Positions 26,503 through 37,995 of a stretch of 64,000 nucleotides of DNA are shown piece after piece. Every line of letters begins with the position of its first letter. Positions within the stretch are counted from its first letter, which is position 1. The stretch covers positions 11,887,426 through 11,951,425 of the forward strand of contig NC_135263.1 in the NCBI RefSeq assembly GCF_964204865.1, read 5' to 3'. Origin of the DNA: Styela clava. Taxonomy: Eukaryota; Chordata; Ascidiacea; Stolidobranchia; Styelidae. The notes beneath the pieces are model-generated. The model saw only the letters and a list, made by a program, of their open reading frames with translations, searched no databases and was not told the origin of the DNA. A program made the position numbers and the translations under genes.

Positions 26503-26996
26503 AGCAGGGATGTGACAAAGAATAAATACCGGTACATAGCCGGTCTTAGCACTTTGTCAGAAGAGAATGGTGACGTGTACAGTACGAAGAAATAACTGGA
26601 TTTGCTCAACCACCCATTGCCTTAACTCTAAAGTTGAATTTGGAACAATCTCTAGTATAGTGTAAAAAGCAAAGTTGCATTGTACCATTGTATATAAATA
26701 GTTGACTTACCATATATATATAAATAGTTGACTGTGTTTGAGAACTTCTTAACAAGCAGACAGTTATGGACTCTGGGATTTTCATCAATTTCAAAATAAT
26801 TCTTTCGTAACAAAACACAAAATAACAATAATTGAAAATACATTTCGAAAGTTGTTTTAAAAATAAAGAGACCAGTGATGGAGTATACGATGTTGTTGTC
26901 ATTACTGAATTCAATCAATATAGGAAGCTTTTAACATTCGAGACTAAAAATCTAATCTCTAATCTACATTAAATTTCGATTTATTTCTATTTTCAG

Positions 26997-27020
26997 AATT
27001 GTCGTCGGAATTATATAACA
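26997..27020 (+). promoter_or_regulatory. 3' splice site and 5' leader of receptor B
   Basis: TTTCTATTTTCAG ends at 26996 and the ATG is at 27021, leaving a 24-nt leader. Copy A has the same arrangement (acceptor to 9368, ATG 9395). The exon could follow an upstream 5' UTR exon or be a spliced-leader trans-splice acceptor, as is common in tunicates. No upstream partner exon was recognised. Confidence 0.55.
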
Positions 27021-30000
27021 ATGGAAAATACGACAACTAATTACATACGAACAGCGCATTGCGGATTTAAACATCTGAATGCACCAAGACTTACAACAGC
27101 AATATTGGCAGCTATTATTGTGGTTGAAAACAGTTTGCTTCTAATAGCTATCGCAACACACTGGAAGAAATTTCACTCAAATCTATACAGATTTGTTGCT
27201 TCACTTGTATGTGCAGACGTGTTCCGCGGCTTGTCAAATTTTGCCGTTGTTGTAAGTTCTTAGTTTTTACCTTAGTAGGAGAGATGTTTGGTGAATGGCC
27301 TGCTATAATAACTCTAAAATATACACAGGGAAGTAAGGCCACGAGTAGTCAACGATTGTGTTTGTTTGTTTTACTATTAATCTATGTCAAACAGGCTTTT
27401 TGACGAACTATTCTGGACAGCTATTCAGTACTCAAAGATTCGTGCTTATATTTTCAAATATATACTATTCTTTTTTTGTATTTGTTTGATATATATATAT
27501 TTATATTTACAGATAATGCAAACTACAAATGCCGGACTAGATATTGTTTCAATGTTAAAAGCTGTTTCCTACGCATCACTTCTCGTGTGCATATTGAGGT
27601 ATATACTTTCTACTGTTTAACAATGAACAAAATGCAAGTACTGAACTCAAATAATTTGACTAGAAATATGAATAAAGACTTGATACTAACCATGGCTTGC
27701 AATATAAATAGGTTTGGTTCACTCTAGACATAGATCGGGCATGACTTCTGCTGATTTGAGTATTCATAAATGACATGCGATATTAGTGTCGATCTATTTT
27801 GTTCCTTGGATTTTTCTTATTTTTCATTATCATTAGGATATATAAGTAACTCAATTATTTGACGAAACGTGAATTATTGTCTGGCTAACAATTCTTGACC
27901 ATAATAATAAAAGTCATTCGAGATGCATGGCTCTCAATAGTGAAAGAAAACGAAAACTATTCAGAGATTATGTAAAACAAAATGCTTCGACGAAGAGTAA
28001 AACAATACATTTAATAGTATTTATCCTCGTCCATATCATTTTTTTTATTTAAAAGTGGCATAGTTATATAAATATATTTAGAAAAGTTCCTACTCGATTG
28101 GCTGTAAAGTGTACCTATTCATAACGTACGTACCAGCAGTTATCAAAATTTGATGGTGATTAACTATGGTCATTTTTATAGTACTAAGACATAACTCACA
28201 AACAAATTGTAAAGAAAAAAACTTGACTGACTTACTCATTATGTCATTTCATAGCATGACACTTCTAAATATTTCCGTCAAGTCAACGTATATAAGATCA
28301 TGTGAGATAATGGCTCAAGCATATCCTGACCGATCTTGGACAAAAAATCTTACTTCCATTTCAAATGTTTTCAGGTAATTAAATTAGCTTGTAGCATTTC
28401 ATGATTTGTTTTGTGGTGATTTATAGTTTTCATGATCCGAAATTTCTTTACAAATGTAGTTAATATAGCTAGTAGGAAACCTGTACTGAATATCAATTTT
28501 ATTTTTAAACACTTTTCTGACAAGCTCTCTATTTCTGTTTATATGAAGAAGCATTTTAAAAATAACTTATCACTTTAATACTAAAATATCAAGTAGAGTT
28601 AATCAAATATTAAGCAGCAAAAATAATTTTGATAATTTGACAACTTTTAATATTTTATGCTATATTTCATCAGACTATTTACAATTTCAAATAGCTCTGC
28701 AGCCTATTTGAAAATTACTTCTTGTATGAACTATTTTTTTCATCTAATAACACTTTTATATGTAACCCAATCATGCCATTAAATTACTTCTCAATATTAA
28801 CAATTTTTTATAAAAAATTGTCTGAAATTTCTACAGAAAAACACCTCATGTTAAGCGAATGATTATCAGTATTTGGTTACTTCTTCCTATTTTTACTTTG
28901 GTTGGTGTTATGACAAGATGTACAGAAGAAGAGCATGATTGCATGGAAGGTTGTTCGACTGTGGTGATTGATTCAAGTGGAGAGGAACAAAGATTATGCA
29001 AAAAGTTGACTGCAATAAATATTTATAATTTAACGTTAAATGTTGGGAATATTTGAGTCATATATTTGACGCTATTCATTTTAAATTTATACAAACTTGA
29101 CGAGTTTAAAAAAATCTTGAAAAATTTACAAAATATTTTAGGAATTTTATCATTTTGAAAATACTTTAAGATTAGTCAAACCAGTGATGGCTTCTAACTT
29201 CTTCGTGAAATCAACAATATCCGAGTAAGATATAGAATTCAGATATGTGGGTGTTTACAAACATTCTGACTAGGAACGAAGTCAAAGGTTTTGAAGACAA
29301 TCAAGTCAGATGGAAAATTTAGTTATACAAATACCTCCTTTAACTTACAAAATTTATTTTAGCACTTCATATTGCTCGAGTTTTATGGCTCCATTATCGT
29401 TTCCTTTTCTCCTGCTTACGAACGCAACATCTTGGTGTGCACTTGGCGTTTTGTTGGCTAGTACAGTTTATGTTGTATTTTTTAAAGTGATTATTACGCC
29501 AAATCCATCGATTGATCGTGGTTAGTGATTTTTTCCGTTTATTAAATTTATTTTTCATTTTATTTTATAATTAACTACTTCTTTTTCACAATTAAATGAT
29601 GTTTCTTTCTAAAAATAAAATAAGTGAAAGTGGTGATAAAGATAGTTGTGCGCTGGTTGTTTAGAGTGATAAGTGTGACTAATCCCTAATGAATTATTAT
29701 GCTATTTTTATAACAGCAAAGCCACTTCCTGGCATCGAAGTTACGACAACGGATGGATATAAAGAGAGAATTCCAGGAAAGAATTCTCTTGCGTTTGAAC
29801 ATACCTTAAAATATGAAGAAAGTGAGAATAATACATGGGCTGAATCTTCAGTAGTTGCTAGACAACAATTTGGATTCAACAACGATTTCATTTCAAAATT
29901 CTCTCTTGCTGTTACCATCCTTCAGTTTACATTTTGGTCTGCTCTCACTATTTCCACGCTCCGAGTATTTTTTACACAAAAGCATTCTTTGCCATACCTC

Positions 30001-31032
30001 AACGTGCAGATTTACTCCGTGAGTTATGGGTTAATATTCAAGAGTTTTTTGATGTTGAATAATGCTAGGTTTGTGACTTCATCCCACATCTAAGGGAAGA
30101 TGTGTATGTTAGATGCTAATTGTTTTCGGTATTTAAAAAAATAGATTTTTACAAATATGTGGCTGGTTGTATATAGTCACGAGGGAGATCATAATTTCTG
30201 AATCAACTGGATTCTTGTGAATCAATCGAAAATGATTATTCTCTGGATTGATCGGAATCAAAATTGCTACTGATTTCTCTTGGCATTAGTCATTTATCGA
30301 CATTATTCAATGTAAAAATTCGTTAAACTGTGCATCGTTGATGTGCGATATTAAGAACAACTATTTATAATTATTTTTGGATTTTGCTGATATTTGGAAT
30401 AAATGACAACCAAGATGATCAAAGCATTTTTCCAGAACAATATTATGATATTTTGCCGATATATGTCGTTGTTACCGTGCACAGATGTAACGATGTCTTG
30501 TTTTTTAGAATATTTTTACACTTCCAAGTCTTGCTAATCCTTGGATATGCTTCTTCACAATGACCAAATTGAAAGATGCAGTAATAGCAACTTATTTTAA
30601 ACACAGGTAACTAAAACACTGTTAAATAAAGTATATGTATGTTGTGACTGATATAGTTGTATCCTAGTTATTATGAGTTGCCAAGTCAAAATATTGTTAT
30701 GAAGTAGTTACAGCTTTGCTATAGAGATGCTTCTGCACAAAAGTCCGGGCGTATATAATTTTCATGAGAAAATGTTACAGGTAGTAAGTACAGACAAGTA
30801 GCCTACTTGGTATGTTCTAATCAAACTTATCCTCATAATAATGATTTATTGTCTTATCTAGTCCCACTCATCACATTCATCTAAACATTGTGAATTGTTT
30901 TATTTCAAGTTTTGTCAATATATTCGTGACAAATCTTTGAAAAATTCGTTACAGCTACACGGAGCTTGAATATTATCCCATGTATATTGTTTCAGATGCC
31001 GATTCAGGAAGCGACGCGTCACCAGTGGCTAA
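27021..31032 (+). CDS. EDG-like (S1P/LPA-type) class A GPCR, copy B
   Basis: A complete eight-exon model: 27021-27251 (TM1-TM2), 27513-27598 and 28255-28374 (TM3), 28837-29004 (TM4, ECL2), 29363-29520 (TM5), 29717-30018 (ICL3, TM6), 30509-30606 (TM7, helix 8), 30996-31032 (tail). The total is 1,200 nt, 399 residues plus stop. Diagnostic features: VVENSLLLIAIATHWKKFHS in TM1/ICL1, LVCAD in TM2, four-cysteine ECL2 ending DCMEGCSTVV, and a TM7 of LANPWICFF. Unusual: the TM3 end is SVKSTYIR (no E/DRY), TM6 is FTFWSAL (the CWxP proline is lost) and NPxxY has become NPWIC. ICL3 is long (about 70 residues). The tail CRFRKRRVTSG contains a possible palmitoylated cysteine. The exon 4 donor is GTTGAC, a weak site. 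Orthology to a specific vertebrate receptor is not claimed. Confidence 0.85.
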
Positions 31033-32830
31033 CTCAATTCAATTCATCCAAGACATAATGTGAATGTAGTTATAATGAGCACTCTTTGAAGAAAAATAAG
31101 TCTAATTTATCAGGCTTGCAACTCAAAATGATGTGAATGTCATATGTTTTGATATCGTCTTTTTGCACTATTTTAGTATTTTGTAATACTCAATCAATGA
31201 ATTTATTGAAAAATAGTTGTCGGTGATGATTTTGAGTTTAGCACTAGCATTAGCACAGACAATAATTATGATCCCAACCGACTTAATTTGTAGTACGGAG
31301 CTATATTGGGCCTTTAAAAAAAATTGTCATTTTTTCACAGAGAAACATTTCTTGTAAACATTTAATGGGAGATTACAGGGAGCTTAAATTATTCGATTGG
31401 AACTTTCTTTTATCACAAACAAAACAATCGTTTCGAACCAGTTGTGTTAAAAACACAAATTTTAGTCACACCATTCACTCCCTAGTTTGCTCTTGGTAAA
31501 CCTGTACACATTGAGGAAGTAGTCGGAAAACCCGGAACCCAAGCATTCCTGGTCTTGCCCCTACGCTAATCAAGTAATTGCTGTTTCTTTATACAAATTT
31601 TGAATCCGAATTTCATGAAAAGACCGACGAATGGTCAGTGCGACTCATATCATAAAACAGTGGCCACTTTCAAGCAGGCCCAAACATTGTGTTATTGACA
31701 CTGACAAATTATATTCTCATTGTCAAAATTTGAAGCACGAACAATGTTTACGTAAATCAATTCATGAGCAAATCTATAAAATTGATGTTGGGGAATTATC
31801 AACACTTTAACTGTTTATGAAGTTTAGTGAGTGGCCCCTTTGGTTTCCGCCTCTGCACTAATGCTGGCCTTTGGGGACTATTAACTATCCTTTCTGTCAT
31901 CTACAAAACAAGATCATAGTGTGTTCAATTAAATAAAATATATTGATAATTACGTTTCTTTAAGTTGACTTTCGGAAAATTAACTGTCTGATTCCAATCT
32001 ACTGCCGTTTATCTACATCTGACTCATGGCAACATGACCTTGGCTTGTTATTCTTAACAACGCTGATCCCAGCTCGAGCGATTCAGAGGTGCACGGAGTC
32101 CGTATTTTTCACAATTGCTGCTTGGTTGACAACGGTTATGCCGTTATGTACACTGTCTAAAAATCTAATGCAAAAATTGTAGGCTAATTGGATATTCATC
32201 TACCTTTTATGTTTAGTTTCTCTTTGAATTTGGATTTTTTTTTTCTTCCATATATTATATATATATATATTTACGTTTTCTTTCAAAAAAGTCAAAAGGG
32301 TAATAGCTATTTGGTGGTTTTCATGTTTTTCAAATTTGTTATATAAACATATTATTCAATTGTTTTGATGTCTCATTTTTTATGTTTTATAAATAATAAT
32401 ATTTAGAAGCATTGGTTTTTAACAAATTTCTTTATCAAGCTGACTCAGCATTGTAGGTGTCGCTGCTCAAAAACCTTTCGTGGTCCCTCGCGACTCCTGT
32501 CACACATATAAAGTTCGTCCTTTTTCATTTACTCTATATCTTGCCACATTTCCGTGATATATTTATATTGATTGTGTTGACGAATAAATGATGATTAATT
32601 GATCAACCAACTGTGCCTTCTCTAAATTAGAGCAGTGGATACTGGAAGACTGTTATATACGCACAAGCTGATACCAGCTTGATACAATACGACATCATGA
32701 TTACCTGATATTTGATAATTTCGTTGATCCATTGCCTGTTCATCAAATGCATCACGATACCTACTTTAAACATATGTACAAAGCAATACCCATGGATTAT
32801 TGTTATACAATAAAAATTTCGAACAAATTC
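31033..32830. other. 3' UTR and duplicated 3' flank of receptor B
   Basis: Homologous to 42,367-43,495 downstream of receptor C, with scattered indels. Where C has AATAAA (42,403-42,408) after GAAGAAA, B has AATAAG. The segment ends with AATTAGAGCAGTGGATACTG and the GATACCTACTTTAAACATAT block, also found in C. No open frame of note is present. The junction with unit 2 lies at about 32,830-32,930. Confidence 0.6.
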
Positions 32831-32929
32831 CAAATCTCAGTTTAAAAAAGTGAAGTACCGATAAGATCAGACGACAGCAAAAATTTTTGCATCTTCAACA
32901 GACGTTCGTTTGGGTGAAAAAATTCCGTG

Positions 32930-33620
32930 GTATTTTCGTGCGGAATGCTAATTTAAAATTTAGCCATTCTATTAGTCAAGGTTTTTTTTGCTGTATTGTT
33001 ATCATGGTCTGGCTTAAAAATGTTTGTTCTCGTCACTATCTTCCATGACTGAATTTAATTAAAACGAGCCTTTCTACCAGTCCTTGGACAGGAGCAAGAA
33101 ACTAATTGGCCTAACACCTTAATTGACATCTATGATGGAAATCACCGTTAAAACACCTAATTACTGAATTGATGAATAACTGCTGCTGTTGTCACTGGTC
33201 ATTTAGTAATCGCCTTAAAAGTGTAATATCTCACGGTTTCTGATTCATTAATATTCAAATAAAAACAACAATAACGAGAGGAGACTGATGCTCAAATATA
33301 TGGACAAGAAAGTCCAAACGACGTAGTACAGGTATGCAATCTGTCACAGTAGTCGATCAGTACCAACCGTCACGATGTCATCACAAAAACACGTTCCCAT
33401 GAATAAAAATGAAACAGCGGAATTTAAGATGAGACATCAGATTTCATGAGAAATTTAGGAACAAAAAAAGATAGTAAATAGCCTTCTAGAGAAAAATACA
33501 GTCTTTCAAAGCAATTGGTCCTGTAATAAACGAGAAAATATTTTTTTCATGCGGTAACAACAAGAATGAGAAAGAAAAGAAAATCAACAACATCATGACA
33601 AAACGCTGCATGCGGATACT
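32930..33620 (+). repeat. R repeat, copy 3 of 4
   Basis: Collinear with 22,010-22,690, and shares GAATAACTGCTGCTGTTGTC and the family-X tail. It continues into the left end of an outer hAT (GAGTGGTTCTCAACCATTTT at about 33,731), which is deleted in the unit 1 counterpart. Confidence 0.75.
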
Positions 33621-33954
33621 TCGAGATTAAAAAGGAAAATGCGCCATATGCTTAAATATTCAAATGTTTTTACAGAATCCAAAACAGATTCTTTCCAAAT
33701 AAAGCACATCTTCCTAAACGATTTATACGAGTGGTTCTCAACCATTTTTTAGTGTCGGAGCCAAATTTTAAACCTCAAAGTTTTAAGGAGCCGCATAAAA
33801 AAACAAAACTCAAGTACGTACAGTATTATAAGATACCGAAATCAACAAAACTCGTTGTAAAAACCAAGTTCACGCTATACTTGACATTGGCTCTATATTC
33901 AGAAGTCTGAATAATCCTGGTCTAATCGTGATGGATGCATTCTTCAGTAATTAA

Positions 33955-34235
33955 TTATCGATCTTATGATCGGTAAGTATGTTGATAGGTATTTGTCTGT
34001 TTGTTTGTTAGTCTGTCTGTCTGTTAGATACACGCGATATCTCATGAAAGCGGGGTTGAATCTGCTTTGAATATTGCATATGCATTCAATATATTTCGGA
34101 TCAGAAGCCTATTGATATTGGATGAATTATGTCGTATAATTAGAGTTATTAAATAATTAGTGATGGGACACACGATGTCACTAATCCCCTAACTTTCGAT
34201 CGATAAGTCTTCGATCTCCGACCGATATTCTGGTA
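33955..34235 (+). mobile_element. GTCTGTCTG-type interspersed element
   Basis: About 280 bp containing AAGTATGTTGATAGGTATTT, GTCTGTCTGTCTGTTAGATA, GATATCTC and CTAACTTTCGATCGATAAGT. An inverted copy with the same blocks is at 46,990-47,285. It is inserted in unit 2 and absent from the matching place in unit 1. The element class is not recognised, and ends and target duplication are unclear. Confidence 0.6.
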
Positions 34236-34429
34236 TATATATATATCAATAGCTAACTTCATATTTTCATAATGATATCTATTTTAATTTGAAAATACTT
34301 CTCTTTCTAATCTCATTGTAACGCCTGATTGTATTTATGAATAGTGCGAGTCTTTTTGAAGATTTGATTCGCATTTTGTCTTGACAAACTAACATATAAA
34401 TATTTTGTAATATATATGTAATAAACAGG

Positions 34430-35330
34430 ACTTTTGATCGATTAGAAGAAACTTAAGCTTTTCAATGAAATAGCTTCCATCAAGATGAAGTTGTTGGGCA
34501 TTATTTTAATATTCACCGCATTTCCCCGTTCGAAAATGAAAAACACTACATCAGTGACAGTGACCATACGTTTCCTAGCTGTTATTTAGCGAAAGCCAAA
34601 ACAAGTAGTTTCAAATGATTTACAGTACCGGTAGTCTTTCTTACCAAAAAAATTTCCACCAGTTTGCTGAAATGCGATCGAGGAGTGATCACTCGCACTT
34701 CTAATACCGCTTTCAACTACACTGGTCCGGGAAAATGTGTTTTGTTCCATAACAACAATAGGGACCTACGCCAGTTATTAGTACCATTGAATAACAAGAA
34801 AGCAATACTCAAATATATGGATACGAAAGCCAAATCGAAATTTACGAAAATTTAAAAAAAATTTCCGACTTCCGCGTAGCACGAAATCCGATAAGGTCCA
34901 CCGCAACAACAAAATCAACTCAATGGGATACTATTGAATTAAACCCTGGTAATTCAGAACCCATCGCATGTGAAACAAGAGAGCGGTGCTAAAATATATG
35001 AACACGGAGGCCGAAACGAAGTAGTGCGGGTATGCAATCTTTCACAGTAGACTACCGGTACCGCACCATTCTTGATTTCGCCGGACCACCTGATCGTGAA
35101 CGCGGAACCGCCACAAGATGCAAAATTTTCAATTTTGATGACGTCATCGCACACAAAAGCGATTTTGCTGCATAAAAACAAGAATAAGAATACAAAATTG
35201 CCAAACGATCTTTAGGTCCACTTTGTGTGTAAAAATGAACAGCATAATAATTTTTAGCAAGAGTTTTTATGAAGAATGTTGTGACCAGAGCAGAAATTTT
35301 TGTATCTCTATTAATATTAGTTAGAGTTCG
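34430..35330 (+). repeat. S repeat plus composite block X1, unit 2
   Basis: S module with ATGAAGTTGTTGGGCATTAT (ATG 34,485; frame MKLLGIILIFTAFPRSKMKN), followed by the ACCGGTAGTCTTTCTTACCA module and a family-X stretch at 34,975-35,240. It is the fuller counterpart of 23,015-23,600 in unit 1, where the middle is deleted. Confidence 0.6.
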
Positions 35331-36010
35331 TTTTAGTAAAAACATTAAAGACAGGTTTTTTCGTATGAAATCCTAATTTGAAATTTAGCTATTCTATTAT
35401 TAGTCAAGGTGTTTCCATTGAATTGTTGTCATAATTTTCTCAAAATTGTTTGTTTATGTCACTATTTTCTATGATCGAATTTTTCGACAATGAGCCCTTT
35501 AATACCAGTCCTTGGACCGAAGCAAGAAACAAATTGGCTTAACATCTTAATTAACATCTATGATGGAAATCATCGTTAAAACACCTAATTACTAAATTGA
35601 TGAATAACTGCTGCTGTTGTCACTGGTCATTTAGTAATCGCCTTAAAGGTGGAGAATCTCACGGTTTCTGATTCATTAATATTCAAATGAAAACAACAAT
35701 AATAAGAGATCGATGCTCAAATATATGGACACGAAAATCAAATCGCCGTAGTACGGGTGTGCAATCTGTCACAGTAGTCGATCAGTGCCAACCGTCACGA
35801 TGTCACAAAAACGTGTTCCCATGAATAAAAATAAAACAGCGGAATTCAAGATGAGACATCAGATTTCACGAGAAATTTAGGAACAAATAATGATAATAAA
35901 TACCCTTTTAGAGAAAAATACAGTCTTTCAAAGCAATCGTTCTTGTAATAAACGAGAAAATGATTTTTTTCATACGGTAACAACAAGAATGAGAAAGAAA
36001 AAACCTTAAG
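35330..36010 (+). repeat. R repeat, copy 4 of 4
   Basis: Collinear with 23,600-24,290, with the same TAGTAATCGCCTTAAAGGT block and family-X tail, ending at a deleted hAT left end (TTTTAAGGAGCCGCGTAAAA). Confidence 0.75.
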
Positions 36011-36365
36011 GTTTTAAGGAGCCGCGTAAAAAACCAAACTCAAGTATGTACAGTATTTCAAAATACCAACATCAACAAAACTCGTTGTAAAAACCAAGTT
36101 CACGCTGAACTTGACATTGGCTTTTAATTTTGAAGTCGTGGCGCAATCGTGATGAATGCATTCTTCAGTAATATATGAATTAATAGCTAACCTTATTTTG
36201 TCTTAATGATATTTATTTTAGTTTGAAATACTTCTCTTTCCAATCCCTTTATAACGCCTGATTATATTTATGAATAGTGTGAGCTTTTTTGAAGGTTTGC
36301 TTGGCATTTTGTCTTGACAAACTAACAAATAAATATGTTGTTCGAAAACTTTGCACAGTGTACGG

Positions 36366-36834
36366 CAGGGGTCGCAACCAACGGCCTGCGGGCCAGATCC
36401 GGCCTGCTTAGTAAAATAATCCGGCCGTCGACTTTTCACTGAATTATAGCGACAAACGGCTGTTTTCACGATTATATACTTTCCGTAACCAAATTTATTG
36501 TGACACACGTGTAGACTAAATTATATTATAACCTAACAATTTCGTGAACAGCTACTCGTTTAATATGCTTACCATTCAAATATAATCAGACAAATGAAAA
36601 AAAGACGCAGAAAATATTCAATGCAGTGAGGAAATAAAATCCATATTTTATTCGATAGACGTGTCACTGCTTGATTTTTATAAGAAATATCTTCTTGAAC
36701 AAAGTCTCTATCCAAATTTGACAAACCATGTGAATTTCAATCGAATATCAACTTTCTAAAAGTATGTGTGTCCCGCCAAGACTTGCAACGCTTAATTTTG
36801 GCCCGCAAGCGACAAAAGGGTAGCCGGCCCCTTG
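36366..36834 (+). mobile_element. hAT element with perfect 8-bp TSD (internally deleted)
   Basis: The left end CAGGGGTCGCAACCAACGGC and the right end GGTAGCCGGCCCCTTG are hAT termini. GTGTACGG flanks it on both sides (36358-36365 and 36835-36842). It is the duplicate of 24,854-25,496, but lacks about 170 bp including the transposase signature. Confidence 0.85.
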
Positions 36835-37167
36835 GTGTACGGGATAGCTTGCTCGTGATTACTGGAAACAATCAAATCAGTGTATTAAAACGTAGGCTGG
36901 ATATTGTGAGACAACACTATGACGTCATCATAAAATGTGCACATGAAAAGACCAAACAGGTACGATGACATCAATCTTCAGTTTTTCAATTTCAAGTTAT
37001 TGATTAATTTTTAATGAAAATGATTGATTTTTGAAGGATATCGAGGGCCGCAGGAAGAATCACTGATTTAGACAATTACTTTCTACATGTACACAGATAC
37101 TACAGCAAAAAGTGATTTCTTACGACTGGTTACACCTTGACCAACCTTTTTTTTTTCGTGGTGACAG

Positions 37168-37454
37168 ACCAAGCAAGAATTTCAGAATATCGGCAGCATC
37201 ATTATCTTGATGTAGCAGGACAATTGATAATCTTAAACGTCCCCTTCTTTATTTTATGCCTAAGTTCCATTTTTCAAAATGAACCAAAGAATTGCTGGAC
37301 AAATGAAAGAAAACAGATCAACATTAAACATTCATTAGCAAATTATTTTCGACTTTGGATAATCGCCATTGTTGTTAAAACGTGTATTCATTATTACAAT
37401 ATCGCTTTAAAGCGAACGATTTATGCTTCATCAATATTCTATCGAAGAGAATAA
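37168..37454 (+). CDS. Orphan GPCR-like terminal exon (TM6-TM7), open copy in unit C
   Basis: After the acceptor GTGACAG (ending 37,167) an open frame runs 95 codons to TAA. It has a polar start (QARISEYRQHH), a hydrophobic helix LIILNVPFFILCLSSIF, a charged loop with one Cys, then a second helix in YFRLWIIAIVVKTCI followed by a basic segment. This order fits ICL3-TM6-ECL3-TM7-tail of a class A receptor, though no NPxxY is present. No upstream exons of such a gene were found; they may have been displaced by transposons or never duplicated. It could be a relic rather than an expressed exon. Confidence 0.4.
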
Positions 37455-37995
37455 AGTATGGATGTGACGAAGAATAAATACCGGTACATAGCCGGTCTTG
37501 GCACTTTGTCAGAAGAGGATGGTGACGTGTACAGTCCGAAAAATAGCTGGATATGCTCACCTACCCCTTGCCTTGACTCTAAAGTTAAATTTAGAACAAT
37601 CTCTAGTATAGTGTAAAGAGCATAGTTGCATTGTACCCACTTACCATATATAAATAGTTTACTGTGTTTGGTTGTCCTTGGATAGAGCTTCCATAACTTC
37701 TTAACAAGCAAACAGTTGGGATTTTCATCAGTTTCTATAAATATTTTATACCAACTCTTTTGTAACAGTACAAAACAATAAATGATTATACGAAATAATT
37801 GTAAACAGTAATTGAAAGTATATTTCGAAATTTGTACTAACAATAAAGAGACCAGTGACGAAATATAAGATGTTGTTGTCATTACTGACTCTAATCAATA
37901 TACAAAGATTTTACCATTTGAGACTAATCATACCAATCTAAATTTATATTTTCATTCATTTCTATTTTGAGAATTGTCCTCGGAATTATATAACA

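Larger units (their letters stand above)
22010..32830 (+). repeat. Tandem segmental duplication, unit 1 (contains receptor B)
   Basis: About 10.8 kb in direct orientation with unit 2 (32,890-43,495). Correspondence is collinear through the R repeats, the nested hAT (24,854 / 36,366), the orphan TM6-TM7 exon, all eight receptor exons and introns, and the 3' flank. Differences are indels caused by repeat recombination and by new insertions. Confidence 0.8.

Noticed and set aside
34020..34030. Short GTCTGTCTGTCTG run considered as a microsatellite or CRISPR-like array
   Set aside because: It is a short part of a dispersed element found again at 47 kb; there are no spacers and no regular array. 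No CRISPR or bacterial feature is expected in this animal DNA.
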